From the NCBI GenBank assembly GCA_041619315.1, contig JBFKEC010000059.1, positions 1 to 13,920 of the forward strand: a stretch of DNA of 13,920 bases, written 5' to 3'. Of the stretch, positions 1-7,592 are shown one piece after another. The position numbers and the translations under genes are program-made. Below the pieces are notes generated by a model that worked only from the letters and a program-made list of their open reading frames with translations, made no database searches and was not told the DNA's origin. Each line of letters starts with the position of its first letter. Within the stretch, counting starts at the first letter, position 1. This stretch comes from Oceanococcus sp041619315 (GTDB lineage Bacteria > Pseudomonadota > Gammaproteobacteria > Nevskiales > Oceanococcaceae).

Positions 1-1455
1 CAGACTGATCACTGCAGCGTGCACCACCGGATCCAGGCCCACCAGGCCAAACAAAGCCTGCGGTGCTAACCAGCTGATGCCCAGCGGACCATGTTCTATC
101 CACGCCGTACCGGTGGTCATGGCCGGCAGCAGCAAGGTGTATATCCACAATGCGCCACCCACCATCAGAGCCCAGAATGCACCAGCCCGATTGGCCCGAC
201 TCCAGTACATGGCGCCAAGCAGCGACGGCGCAATTTGGGAAATCCCGACAAAGGCGATCAGACCGATACTGGCCAACGACGAGGACTGCGCCAGAAAGCG
301 GTAGACCACATACGCCAGCGTCAGCACCAGCACGATCGAAAGCCGCCGGGTGAGTTTGAGCACTCGGCCCAGATCATCACGCTCACTCAGACGCCCGCTG
401 CGCAGCAAGCCGGGCATCACGACCTCGTTGCTGATCATGATGCTCAGAGCAATAGACGACACGACGATCATTGCGGTTGCCGCGGAGAACCCACCCAGAT
501 AAGCCACCACCGCCAGACCATCACTCCCCAGCCACATGGGCAGGCGCAGCACGTAGGTATCGGCATTGACGTCAGCAGGCAAGACCGCCAGCCCCAGCTG
601 GGCCAGAGGCGCAACCAGCACGCTGATCAGCAGCAGATACAGCGGGAAATACCAGCGCGCGCGATCCAGATCGCCGGTGTCGGTGTTTTCCACCACTGTG
701 ATGTGGAACTGACGCGGCAGGCAGAAAATCGCCAGCGCGGCCAGCACCGTTTGCACCCAAAAGGTTGGCGCATCAATGGGCTCGGCACGCAGCCGCTCCA
801 GCGCAGGGCGCAAGATCAGTTCGGGAGCATGCATGATGGCAACCGCACAAATCAGCCCCAGCACCAGCAATTTGAAGACCGATTCGAATGCTATCGCCAG
901 GGTCAGGCCGCGGTGGCTTTCGCTCGCACTGATATGCCGGGTGCCGAACAGAATCGCAAAGCTGCCCAGCCCTATGGCGGTGAGCAGCGCGATATCCCAA
1001 CCCAGGGCGGTCTGCGGATCCACCAGCACCAGGAACGTTTCATTGATCGCTTTGAGCTGCAAGGCGATATACGGCAGCACTGCCAGTACCGAAATCAGCG
1101 TGATCAGCACGGCTATGCGTGGAGCACGGCCATGGCGTGCCGCAACAAAGTCAGCCGCCGAGGTCAGGCGTTGCTGTTTGGCCAGCTCGATCATGCGCCG
1201 CAAGGCCGGATATCCGAACAGGAACACCAGCGCAGGCCCGAGATAGATCGGCAGATATGACCAGGCCGAACTGGCCGCGCGACCGACCGCCCCGTAGTAC
1301 GTCCATGAGGTGCAATACACCGCCAGCGCCATGCTCCAGATCAGAGGCTGACTGGCCACCCGCCGGTGCACCACCGAGCGCTCGCCGTAGCGCCCAATCG
1401 TGAACAGGACCAGGACGTAGGCCACCACCACCAGTATCAACAGGCCGGCGCTCAT
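1..1455 (-). CDS. SSS-type sensor, N-terminal part of a probable symporter-fused histidine kinase (partial)
   Basis: The 485 codons in the window are open at the left edge, so the C-terminus is missing. They encode a polytopic membrane protein: hydrophobic segments begin at about residues 3-20 and 37-55 and repeat throughout. The segment around residues 47-74 (YCTSWTYYGAVG, then YLPIYLGPA) and a Gly-Gly-Phe-Ser-Ala-Ala-Thr helix at 321-338 are typical of sodium/solute symporter modules that form the input domain of CbrA-like kinases. Classical symporters such as PutP differ in these regions. The known family continues with PAS, HisKA, HATPase and often receiver domains; none of these can be seen here, so kinase activity is inferred. 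The ATG at 1455 is the only good start after the upstream in-frame stop, with a weak AGGG ahead of it. It follows the SDR gene by 46 bp and may be cotranscribed with it. A plain SSS transporter is the alternative. Confidence 0.82.
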   Translation of the reverse strand, partial: MSAGLLILVVVAYVLVLFTIGRYGERSVVHRRVASQPLIWSMALAVYCTSWTYYGAVGRAASSAWSYLPIYLGPALVFLFGYPALRRMIELAKQQRLTSAADFVAARHGRAPRIAVLITLISVLAVLPYIALQLKAINETFLVLVDPQTALGWDIALLTAIGLGSFAILFGTRHISASESHRGLTLAIAFESVFKLLVLGLICAVAIMHAPELILRPALERLRAEPIDAPTFWVQTVLAALAIFCLPRQFHITVVENTDTGDLDRARWYFPLYLLLISVLVAPLAQLGLAVLPADVNADTYVLRLPMWLGSDGLAVVAYLGGFSAATAMIVVSSIALSIMISNEVVMPGLLRSGRLSERDDLGRVLKLTRRLSIVLVLTLAYVVYRFLAQSSSLASIGLIAFVGISQIAPSLLGAMYWSRANRAGAFWALMVGGALWIYTLLLPAMTTGTAWIEHGPLGISWLAPQALFGLVGLDPVVHAAVISL

Positions 1456-1501
1456 CGACCCTGCCCTGCGCGCAAGCCAACGCCTGCATATGCATCCACG
1501 A

Positions 1502-2239
1502 CTACCATTCAACCACCCGACCATCCCAGGCCAGAAACTGAACTCCGGCTTGCTGTTCACGGCCGCGCACCACATCCAGAAATTGCCTGGCGGCGCGCTC
1601 AGGCGTGAACAATTTGTCGGCACTGACCCCGCGCTGAAAAGGAGTCGACAGCGCGGTATCCGTCGTGCCCGGATGAAACGCGGTGAGTGCGCAGTGCGGG
1701 TGGGTGCGCTGCATTTCCACGCCCAGAGTCTGCAGCCCCATATTCAGGGCGGCCTTGGAGCAACGGTAGCTGTACCAGCCACCCAGCCGGTTGTCTGAAA
1801 TGCTACCGACACGGGCGGAGATAGCCGCCACCTGGGTGATCTGGTCGCGTGCAAGCAAGCCCTTAAGCTGAGCCAGCAACAGCAGCGGGCCGAGTGCATT
1901 GACGCGCATGACGCGTTCAAACGCAGCCGATTCCAGCGCCTCGATACGTCGTTCCGGGCGCACTTGATCTGCATGCAGCAGACCACTGCAGATGAAAACA
2001 CTGCGCAATGGAACATCAGCAAGTCGCGGCTGCAAAGCCTGACCCGCAGCGACAATGCTGGCGTCATCTTCCAGATCCAGCTCTATGTCGGCCTGCACAC
2101 CGCGCCGCGCCGTGGTCAGCACGGACAAACCACGGCCACGCAGCTGTCGCACCAGCGCAGCACCAAGGCCGCCCGTGGCGCCAACCACCAGGTGGGCCGC
2201 AGGCTCAGATGCGTTGAATAACGAGGACGGCTGATCCAT
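1502..2239 (-). CDS. C-factor-like short-chain dehydrogenase/reductase
   Basis: A complete 245-residue classical-type SDR, predicted cytosolic and NAD(P)-dependent. The Rossmann motif GATGGLG lies at residues 20-26, and CSGLL at about 84-88 replaces the usual NNAG. The active-site YxxxK is Y158/K162 within WYSYRCSKAALN. The HPG motif followed by DTALS at 189-198 is typical of the CsgA/C-factor subfamily. The catalytic serine region reads SARVGS (141-146), so Ser is one position earlier than in FabG-type enzymes; I recall this as usual in this subfamily. The substrate cannot be read from sequence. Relatives are often found in photolyase-linked or singlet-oxygen-response clusters. The ATG has no Shine-Dalgarno, and a TATAGT box sits 7 bp ahead of it, which suggests a leaderless message. 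It is divergent from the FAD oxidoreductase across 29 bp. Confidence 0.88.
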   Translation of the reverse strand: MDQPSSLFNASEPAAHLVVGATGGLGAALVRQLRGRGLSVLTTARRGVQADIELDLEDDASIVAAGQALQPRLADVPLRSVFICSGLLHADQVRPERRIEALESAAFERVMRVNALGPLLLLAQLKGLLARDQITQVAAISARVGSISDNRLGGWYSYRCSKAALNMGLQTLGVEMQRTHPHCALTAFHPGTTDTALSTPFQRGVSADKLFTPERAARQFLDVVRGREQQAGVQFLAWDGRVVEW

Positions 2240-2268
2240 TGTTCGACTATAACCAAACCGTCGTGCTC
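2240..2268. promoter_or_regulatory. 29-bp divergent intergenic region with overlapping -10-like boxes
   Basis: The whole space between two divergent start codons holds one AT-rich core, GACTATAACC. On the plus strand it reads TATAAC (2248-2253, 5 of 6 matches to TATAAT), and on the minus strand TATAGT (2251-2246, also 5 of 6). Neither gene has a Shine-Dalgarno in this space. The minus box lies 7 bp before the A of the SDR ATG, which would make that transcript leaderless; the plus box would leave a leader of only about 9 nt. No convincing -35 hexamer is seen at 16-18 bp on either side, so an activator or an alternative sigma factor is possible. This is inferred from sequence alone. Confidence 0.4.
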
Positions 2269-3264
2269 ATGGATTTTGATCTCATCATTGTTGGCGCAGG
2301 CGTGGCCGCGGCTGCCGCGCTGGATGCGCTAAACGGTCAGCGCTTGCGTATCGCGGTCATCGACAAGGCGCAAAGCGCCGGCGGACGCTGCGCAACCCGG
2401 CGCACGGCCAAAGCTGAAAACGCGCCTTGGCTGGACAGCGGCGCACAATATTTCACCGCTCGCTCACCCGCGCTACAGGGCAAAGTTCATCGCTGGGTCG
2501 AACAAGGCTGGGTGCGAGCCTGGACACCGCGCATCGTGCGCCAGAATCGCAACAACCGGCTTGAGCCCAGCCCGGATGATCAAGTCCGCTGGGTCTCACC
2601 CAATGGCCTGAATCGCCTTGTGCGCCAGGTCATGGCCGAGCCCAACTCCAACACAGTCCAGCTGGTCACCGGCACGCGACTGCTTAGCGCCCGACGCAAG
2701 CACCATCAATGGCAGCTGCACGACCATCAGGGGGCAAGCTGGCGCGCCCGCCATCTGCTTGTTAGCGCTCCGCCTGCGCAGGCCCGAGCGCTACTCGGCG
2801 AAGCCCACGCGGCCCATGTGCCGGATATCGACATGCACGCCTGTCTTGCGGTGTTGCTTGCGAGTGACACCGCCCTACCCTTTGATGCTGTGTTTGGCGC
2901 CCATGATGACGGCGCGCTCAGTTGGGCGGCCAACAATCTGAGCAAACTGAGCGCCAATCCGGCGACAGGTTTATGGACCGTGCACGCCAAGCCGCAATTC
3001 AGCGCCGCTGTTTCCGACCCGGCTGAGGCTGCCCAACACATGCGCACAGCCTTCGCCGCAGTGTGCCAGCTTGATCCTAAAGATTTTCAGTCGGTACACC
3101 ATCATCTGTGGCGCTACGCCCGACCCGTGCAAACGCAAGTCCATCACACCCCGGCGACATTGCTGGCCTGCAATCTGGCGCTGGCTGGCGACTGGATGCA
3201 CGGCGGTCGTATTGAAGGCGCCTGGCTGTCCGGCCAGACCGCTGCGCAGGCGCTTTACGCTTAG
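2269..3264 (+). CDS. Renalase-like FAD/NAD(P)-dependent oxidoreductase
   Basis: A 331-residue flavoprotein starting at ATG 2269. The reading frame is open back to a TTG at 2239, but the dinucleotide-binding strand (DLIIVGAG) begins two residues after this ATG, so the longer form is unlikely. FAD-binding motifs are GAGVAA (9-14), an acidic D32 at the end of strand 2, and the GGR motif at 38-40 followed by CATRR. DSGAQYFTAR (56-65) and the C-terminal GDW (307-309) with GGRIEGAWLSG (312-322) are hallmarks of the bacterial renalase-like amine-oxidase-fold group. Family members oxidise reduced or isomeric nicotinamide species or unknown amines; the substrate here is unknown. Such genes often neighbour photolyases. 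The 3' end overlaps the convergent TIGR01777 gene by 4 bp. Confidence 0.87.
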   Translation: MDFDLIIVGAGVAAAAALDALNGQRLRIAVIDKAQSAGGRCATRRTAKAENAPWLDSGAQYFTARSPALQGKVHRWVEQGWVRAWTPRIVRQNRNNRLEPSPDDQVRWVSPNGLNRLVRQVMAEPNSNTVQLVTGTRLLSARRKHHQWQLHDHQGASWRARHLLVSAPPAQARALLGEAHAAHVPDIDMHACLAVLLASDTALPFDAVFGAHDDGALSWAANNLSKLSANPATGLWTVHAKPQFSAAVSDPAEAAQHMRTAFAAVCQLDPKDFQSVHHHLWRYARPVQTQVHHTPATLLACNLALAGDWMHGGRIEGAWLSGQTAAQALYA

Positions 3265-4127
3265 TTCAGAGCCGCATCCAGTGCACGCGCAATGTCGGGA
3301 CAGGCAAATTCAAAACCGGTCTCGACCAAACGCCGCGAACTGATATTCTGATCCACCAGCACCAACTCGGCCATCTCGCCCATCATCAGGCGCAACAGGG
3401 GTGCGGGGAAGCGCAACAGAACAGGCCGCTGCAAAGTGCGGCCCAAGGATTTGGCGAATTCAAGCTGCGTCACACGCCCCGGCGCCACCACGTTGTAGAC
3501 GCCCTGCATGTGTACGTCATTGACCGCTTTGGCGATCGCCGCAACAGCGTCCTCCAAAGCGACCCACGGCATGAACTGCGCGCCGGGCCCCATGACAGCG
3601 CCCAGCCCCATGCGGAACGGCAGGCGCAGCTTGTCGAGCATGCCACCGGGCCCGAGCACCACGCCCAGACGCAGAATCACCAGCCGTGCGCCATCCACAG
3701 CATGCTCGGCACTGTGTTCCCAGTCGCGGCACAAGTGCGCGGCAAAATCGGTGCCGGGCGCAGCATCTTCGTCCAGCGTGCAAGCCGGTCGATCGCCGTA
3801 GTAACCCACCGCCGAGGCATTGATCCAGTGCGCAGGCTTGTAGCCGGCCTGATGCAATGCCTGCCCCAGGTCCTGGGTCAAGGCGATACGCGAATCGCGT
3901 AAAGCCTGCTTGCGTCGCCGACTCCAGCGCTTGGCCCCAATGTTTTCGCCAGCCAGATTGATAACCATGTCCACAGGCTGATCAATCTGCCCCACGCTGG
4001 TCACCGCGTGCACATGCGGCGGCAACGATGTTGCCCCTCGAACCAGACACCACAGCTGGTGCTCAGCCAGCAGCGGCAGCAACTGGCGTCCGATAAACCC
4101 ACTGGCGCCGGTGATCAGTATGTTCAT
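3261..4127 (-). CDS. TIGR01777 family SDR (YfcH/SDR39U1-like epimerase)
   Basis: A complete 288-residue extended SDR. The nucleotide-binding loop is GASGFIG at 7-13. NLAGENI at 57-63 is the family's version of the NNAG region. The SAVGYYG segment (105-111) holds the catalytic Ser and Tyr region, and RLGVVLGPGGM (153-163) is strongly typical. The last 45 or so residues (from about PAPLLRLMMGEMAE) form the DUF1731 C-terminal domain that defines TIGR01777 proteins. The biochemical role is unsettled; homologues are annotated as epimerases or, loosely, as cell division inhibitors. It begins 9 bp after the ACE-like gene and probably ends that operon. No clear Shine-Dalgarno is present, so it may depend on translation of the upstream gene. 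No terminator is visible after it, and its stop overlaps that of the convergent FAD gene. Confidence 0.9.
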   Translation of the reverse strand: MNILITGASGFIGRQLLPLLAEHQLWCLVRGATSLPPHVHAVTSVGQIDQPVDMVINLAGENIGAKRWSRRRKQALRDSRIALTQDLGQALHQAGYKPAHWINASAVGYYGDRPACTLDEDAAPGTDFAAHLCRDWEHSAEHAVDGARLVILRLGVVLGPGGMLDKLRLPFRMGLGAVMGPGAQFMPWVALEDAVAAIAKAVNDVHMQGVYNVVAPGRVTQLEFAKSLGRTLQRPVLLRFPAPLLRLMMGEMAELVLVDQNISSRRLVETGFEFACPDIARALDAALN

Positions 4128-4136
4128 GGCGACAGA

Positions 4137-5939
4137 CTACCAGCCGCAACTGCGGCCCTGATTCTGCTCATCAAGCCAGGCACTCAAGGGGCTGAAATAC
4201 TCGAGCAACGCGGAGGCATCCATCTGGCGGTTTCCGGTGAGCGCCTGCAAGGCATCCTGCCAGGGCTGGCTCTGTCCAGATTCAAGCATGGCCCAGAGGC
4301 GCGCACCGGCCTCTTTGCTGCCGGCGAAACTGCAGGTGTGCAAGGCCCCTTCATGTCCAGCCGCATCACACATGGCCTGATAAAACTGGAACTGCAGGAT
4401 ATGGGCGAGGAAATAGCGCATGTACGGGGTGTTGCCCGGAATGTGGTACTTGGCCCCCGGATCGAATGCGTCTGCAGGTCGCACGCCGGGCGGAGCCACG
4501 CCCTGCAGTTCCTGTTTCAGATCCCACCAGGCCTGATTGTAGTCCTGCGGCTCGACTTCACCGGAAAACACCTGCCAGCGCCATTTGTCGACCAACAGCC
4601 CAAACGGTAGAAACGCGACCTTGTCGAGGGCCATCTTGAACTGCTGATTGATCACCGCAGCCTGGCTTTGCGAAGGCTCCGGCGCCAAGCCCACCGAGTT
4701 CAGATAGCTTGGCGTCATGGCCAGCATCATGGTGTCGCCAACCGCCTCGTGGAAACCATCATGGGCGCCCGACTGGAACAGCAAGGGCTGCGGGTTGTAA
4801 GCCAGGTCGTAGTAGATGTGACCAAGCTCATGGTAGATGGTCATGAGCTGCTCTTCATCCGGCACGATGCACATCTTGATCCGCACATCGCCCTGATAAT
4901 CGATATCCCAGGCGCTGGCATGACAGACCACATCGCGGTCGCGCGGTTTGGTCAGCATCGATTTGCTGTAAAAGCTTTGCGGCAGTTGCGGAAAGCCAAT
5001 ACTGGTGTAGAAAGATTCCGCCTGCTTGACCATCCGCGTGGCGTCGTAACCCTGCGCTTTCAGCGCACTGGTGACGTCGAGACTCGACTGATCCGGATAG
5101 GGCACCATCCGCGGATACAACTCACCCCATTGCTGGGCCCACATGTTACCGAGCAGATGGGCCGGGATCGGCTGCTGCTGTGGCACTTCCGCTTGGCCGT
5201 ACTGCTCGCCAAGCTGGGCCCGCACGTGGCAATGCAGGGCCTCATACAGCGGCTCGACCTGCCCCCACAGACGTTCGACTTCAGCGCTGAACTGATCAGC
5301 CGGCATGTCGTAACCGGCCCGCCACAATGCGCCGGCATCGCTGTAGCCCAGATCGCGAGCACCAATATTCTGCAACGCGGCAAAGCGCACGTAATCGTCT
5401 TTCATTGGCGGTGCAATGGTGCGCCAGCCTTGCCAGGCCATGACCAGCTCATCCGGGTCGGTGCTGTTGCGCAAGATGTCTTCCAGCGCTTCCAGTTCCA
5501 GACAGGCGGCCTCGTCCTCGCCCGGCGGGCAGTAACGACCGGCCCCATAGGTTGCTTCCAGACTGGCCGACAAGCGCGTCAGCTCAGCCAGCTCGGCTGG
5601 ATCACTGGGCACCCCGGAGCTGAGCTGCAACAGCTTCAGCTTGCGCGCAGTGTCAGCGTCCTGCTGCTCCGGATCATAGGCTCGGGCCAGACGCGCCTGC
5701 TCGGACAAATAGCCCAGTGCCCGCTCCATCGCTTTGGCGGCCAGCCACTGCGTGTCCTCGGTAATGTAGGTCGCCTGGACCCACGCCGCCTTGGCCGCTG
5801 CAATGCTGACCTCACGCGCGTCCTGATCAAACCGCTCGAGAAATTCACTGGCGGACTCTCGCCCGCCACCAAACTGCATCCAACTGGCACAACCGCTCAG
5901 GGCGAGCAGTGACACCACACCCAACTGCCTGACTTTCAT
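4137..5939 (-). CDS. M2 family peptidyl-dipeptidase (bacterial ACE homologue), lipoprotein
   Basis: A complete 600-residue zinc metallopeptidase that removes C-terminal dipeptides from peptides. The N-terminus is a lipoprotein signal with lipobox LSGC (Cys17) and Ala at +2, which suggests release to the outer membrane facing the periplasm. The zinc site is HELGH (370-374) with Glu398 in HEAVGD, the ACE spacing. Residues that bind substrate in human testis ACE all appear: His340 and Ala341, Lys497, His499, Tyr506 and Tyr509. The Arg522 equivalent, a chloride-2 ligand, is Arg508, but the Arg489 position of chloride site 1 is Lys475. Cysteine pairs matching all three ACE disulfides are present (137/146, 339/357, 524/536). 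AGGAGA at 5952-5947 lies 7 nt before the ATG, inside the end of the POT gene, and start and stop share ATGA. Bacterial homologues include the Xanthomonas enzyme. Confidence 0.95.
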   Translation of the reverse strand: MKVRQLGVVSLLALSGCASWMQFGGGRESASEFLERFDQDAREVSIAAAKAAWVQATYITEDTQWLAAKAMERALGYLSEQARLARAYDPEQQDADTARKLKLLQLSSGVPSDPAELAELTRLSASLEATYGAGRYCPPGEDEAACLELEALEDILRNSTDPDELVMAWQGWRTIAPPMKDDYVRFAALQNIGARDLGYSDAGALWRAGYDMPADQFSAEVERLWGQVEPLYEALHCHVRAQLGEQYGQAEVPQQQPIPAHLLGNMWAQQWGELYPRMVPYPDQSSLDVTSALKAQGYDATRMVKQAESFYTSIGFPQLPQSFYSKSMLTKPRDRDVVCHASAWDIDYQGDVRIKMCIVPDEEQLMTIYHELGHIYYDLAYNPQPLLFQSGAHDGFHEAVGDTMMLAMTPSYLNSVGLAPEPSQSQAAVINQQFKMALDKVAFLPFGLLVDKWRWQVFSGEVEPQDYNQAWWDLKQELQGVAPPGVRPADAFDPGAKYHIPGNTPYMRYFLAHILQFQFYQAMCDAAGHEGALHTCSFAGSKEAGARLWAMLESGQSQPWQDALQALTGNRQMDASALLEYFSPLSAWLDEQNQGRSCGW

Positions 5940-7522
5940 CGGCTGATCTCCTGAGCCAGTTCTTCACCCACCGTGTCCGGGTTGATGTCCGCTGCATGTC
6001 CCATGAGCTTTTTGAGTATCGGGGTGAGCAGCAACAAGAGCGCCGCAGTGCCCAGCCCAACCCAAAGCAGCTTGTCGAACAAGGTGGCATAGACCTCACG
6101 TGCCGCATCAATGTTGAGAACCTCTCCAGCATGCAAGTCAATTGCGGCCAGCTTGGAAATCTGTGCGGCGATGAATTCCGAATAGGCCGTAGCCAGGAAC
6201 CAGGCCCCCATCATCACGCCGACCACACTGGGCACAGCCAATTTGGTGACGGCTGACAAACCTACCGGCGACAGACACAGCTCGCCGGTGGTGTGCAGCA
6301 GGTAGGCCAGCACGAACCAGATCAGCGCGACCTTGCCTGATTCATCGGGCATGGTTGAGCCAATCACCAGGGCACCGAAGCCAAGACCGGCCTGCGCAAT
6401 ACCCAGCACAAACTTCATTGGCGGACTCGGATCACGCTGACGCCGACCCAGGGTCTGCCACAACCAGGCGAACAGCGGCGCCAACAGGAAAATGAACATG
6501 GAGTTGAGCGCACCGAGCTGCGATGCAGTGAATTCAAAACCAAACGCGGTGCGATCCAGCACCCGGTCCGCAAACAGCGTCATGCTCGCGGCAGACTGTT
6601 CGAACAAGGCCCAGAACACCACCGTGAAGATGGTCAGCGTGGCCAGCACGATCATGCGTCCACGCTCTTCGCGGTTGCAGCGCACCGACAGGAACCAGGC
6701 CAGCCAGGCGAGCACGCTCAGTGACAGCAAATTCAGGGTCCAGTGCACCACCGCTTCGTACTGCAGCATCTGCCACACCAGCACCAATGAGCCCATCGCA
6801 CCGAGATAGATGATCCATTCACGCGACAATGGCCCCAGCACTTTTTCTGCAAGCAGCTTGGGATCATGCGGTTCGGCATGCCCTTGCAGATACTTCTGCC
6901 CGCTCAGGAAGGTGATCAGGCCCAGCACCATACCGATGCCGGCCGCACCAAAGCCATATGCCCAGCCATAAGTTTCACCCAGGTAGCCGCATAGCAGGGT
7001 CGCAGTGAAGGCGCCGATGTTGATGCCCATGTAGAAGATCGTGAACCCGGCATCGCGACGCGGGTCACCAACGGGATACAGACGACCAACAATGGTCGAG
7101 ATGTTGGGTTTGAGAAAGCACACGCCAACCGAGATCAGGGCCAAGGAGAAATAGAACACCTGTAGCGCCGCCGTGTCGCGCACGATCTGGCCATCGACCA
7201 TGGCCGCCTGCTGGCCCTCAACGGCCATGCCCAGATGGCCCAGACAGAGCAATATCGCCCCGAAAGTAACGGCTTTGCGCATGCCCAGATAGCGGTCAGC
7301 CAGCATCCCCCCGATGACGGGCAAGGCGTAGGCCAAAGCCGCATACGAGGCCAGCACACCCAGCCCCATCTCATCGCTAAACAGATGATATTTGGTGAGA
7401 TACAGCAGAAGCAGATACTTCATGCCGTAAAAGGAAAAGCGCTCCCAAAGTTCGGTTGCGAAACAGATGAGCAGTCCGCGGGGATGCCCGAAGAAGCTGC
7501 GGTCTATGGTCGTGGTGGACAT
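5936..7522 (-). CDS. POT/PTR2 family proton-coupled oligopeptide transporter
   Basis: A complete 528-residue inner-membrane carrier of the major facilitator superfamily. Its close family takes up di- and tripeptides with protons (DtpA/DtpB, YdgR). The POT signature ExxER is in helix 1 (ELWERF, Glu24, Glu27, Arg28, then Tyr32-Gly33). GGMLADR at 71-77 is the MFS loop 2-3 motif. Lys138 in FLKPNIS and the PTR2 segment FYMGINIGA (163-171) are present. A conserved helix-10 Glu414 lies in GELCLSPVG. Long hydrophobic stretches fit about 14 helices. The start is ATG 7522 with GAGGA just upstream; an in-frame TTG 33 bp earlier is less likely because it lacks a ribosome-binding site. The gene heads an operon with the ACE-like lipoprotein, which would supply its dipeptide substrates. 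Confidence 0.95.
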   Translation of the reverse strand: MSTTTIDRSFFGHPRGLLICFATELWERFSFYGMKYLLLLYLTKYHLFSDEMGLGVLASYAALAYALPVIGGMLADRYLGMRKAVTFGAILLCLGHLGMAVEGQQAAMVDGQIVRDTAALQVFYFSLALISVGVCFLKPNISTIVGRLYPVGDPRRDAGFTIFYMGINIGAFTATLLCGYLGETYGWAYGFGAAGIGMVLGLITFLSGQKYLQGHAEPHDPKLLAEKVLGPLSREWIIYLGAMGSLVLVWQMLQYEAVVHWTLNLLSLSVLAWLAWFLSVRCNREERGRMIVLATLTIFTVVFWALFEQSAASMTLFADRVLDRTAFGFEFTASQLGALNSMFIFLLAPLFAWLWQTLGRRQRDPSPPMKFVLGIAQAGLGFGALVIGSTMPDESGKVALIWFVLAYLLHTTGELCLSPVGLSAVTKLAVPSVVGVMMGAWFLATAYSEFIAAQISKLAAIDLHAGEVLNIDAAREVYATLFDKLLWVGLGTAALLLLLTPILKKLMGHAADINPDTVGEELAQEISR

Positions 7523-7592
7523 GGTTTCCTCACACCGGACCCGGCCTTCCCCCAATGCGATGGCCTGTATTGTCCAGCTTGGTCAACGGCTG

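Noticed and set aside
91..1260. Long plus-strand open frame of 389 codons
   Set aside because: It is antisense to the symporter-like gene. Its product is Gln/Arg/His-rich with no family resemblance, while the opposite strand gives a clean membrane protein.
2232..2253. TGATCC followed by TATAAC, resembling an ECF (RpoE-ChrR) singlet-oxygen promoter
   Set aside because: The boxes are only 10 bp apart, far short of the usual spacing, and TGATCC is simply the complement of the SDR's first codons.
2239..2268. Earlier TTG start for the FAD oxidoreductase, adding 10 residues
   Set aside because: The dinucleotide-binding strand begins right after the ATG at 2269, and the extra residues would fill the whole intergenic gap.
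4668..5912. Plus-strand open frame of 414 codons
   Set aside because: It lies entirely opposite the ACE homologue, whose motifs and cysteines are intact. The open frame is a by-product of GC-rich codon use.
7523..7555. TTG start for the transporter, adding 11 residues
   Set aside because: ATG 7522 has a good GAGGA just upstream, the TTG has none, and the extra residues are not family-like.
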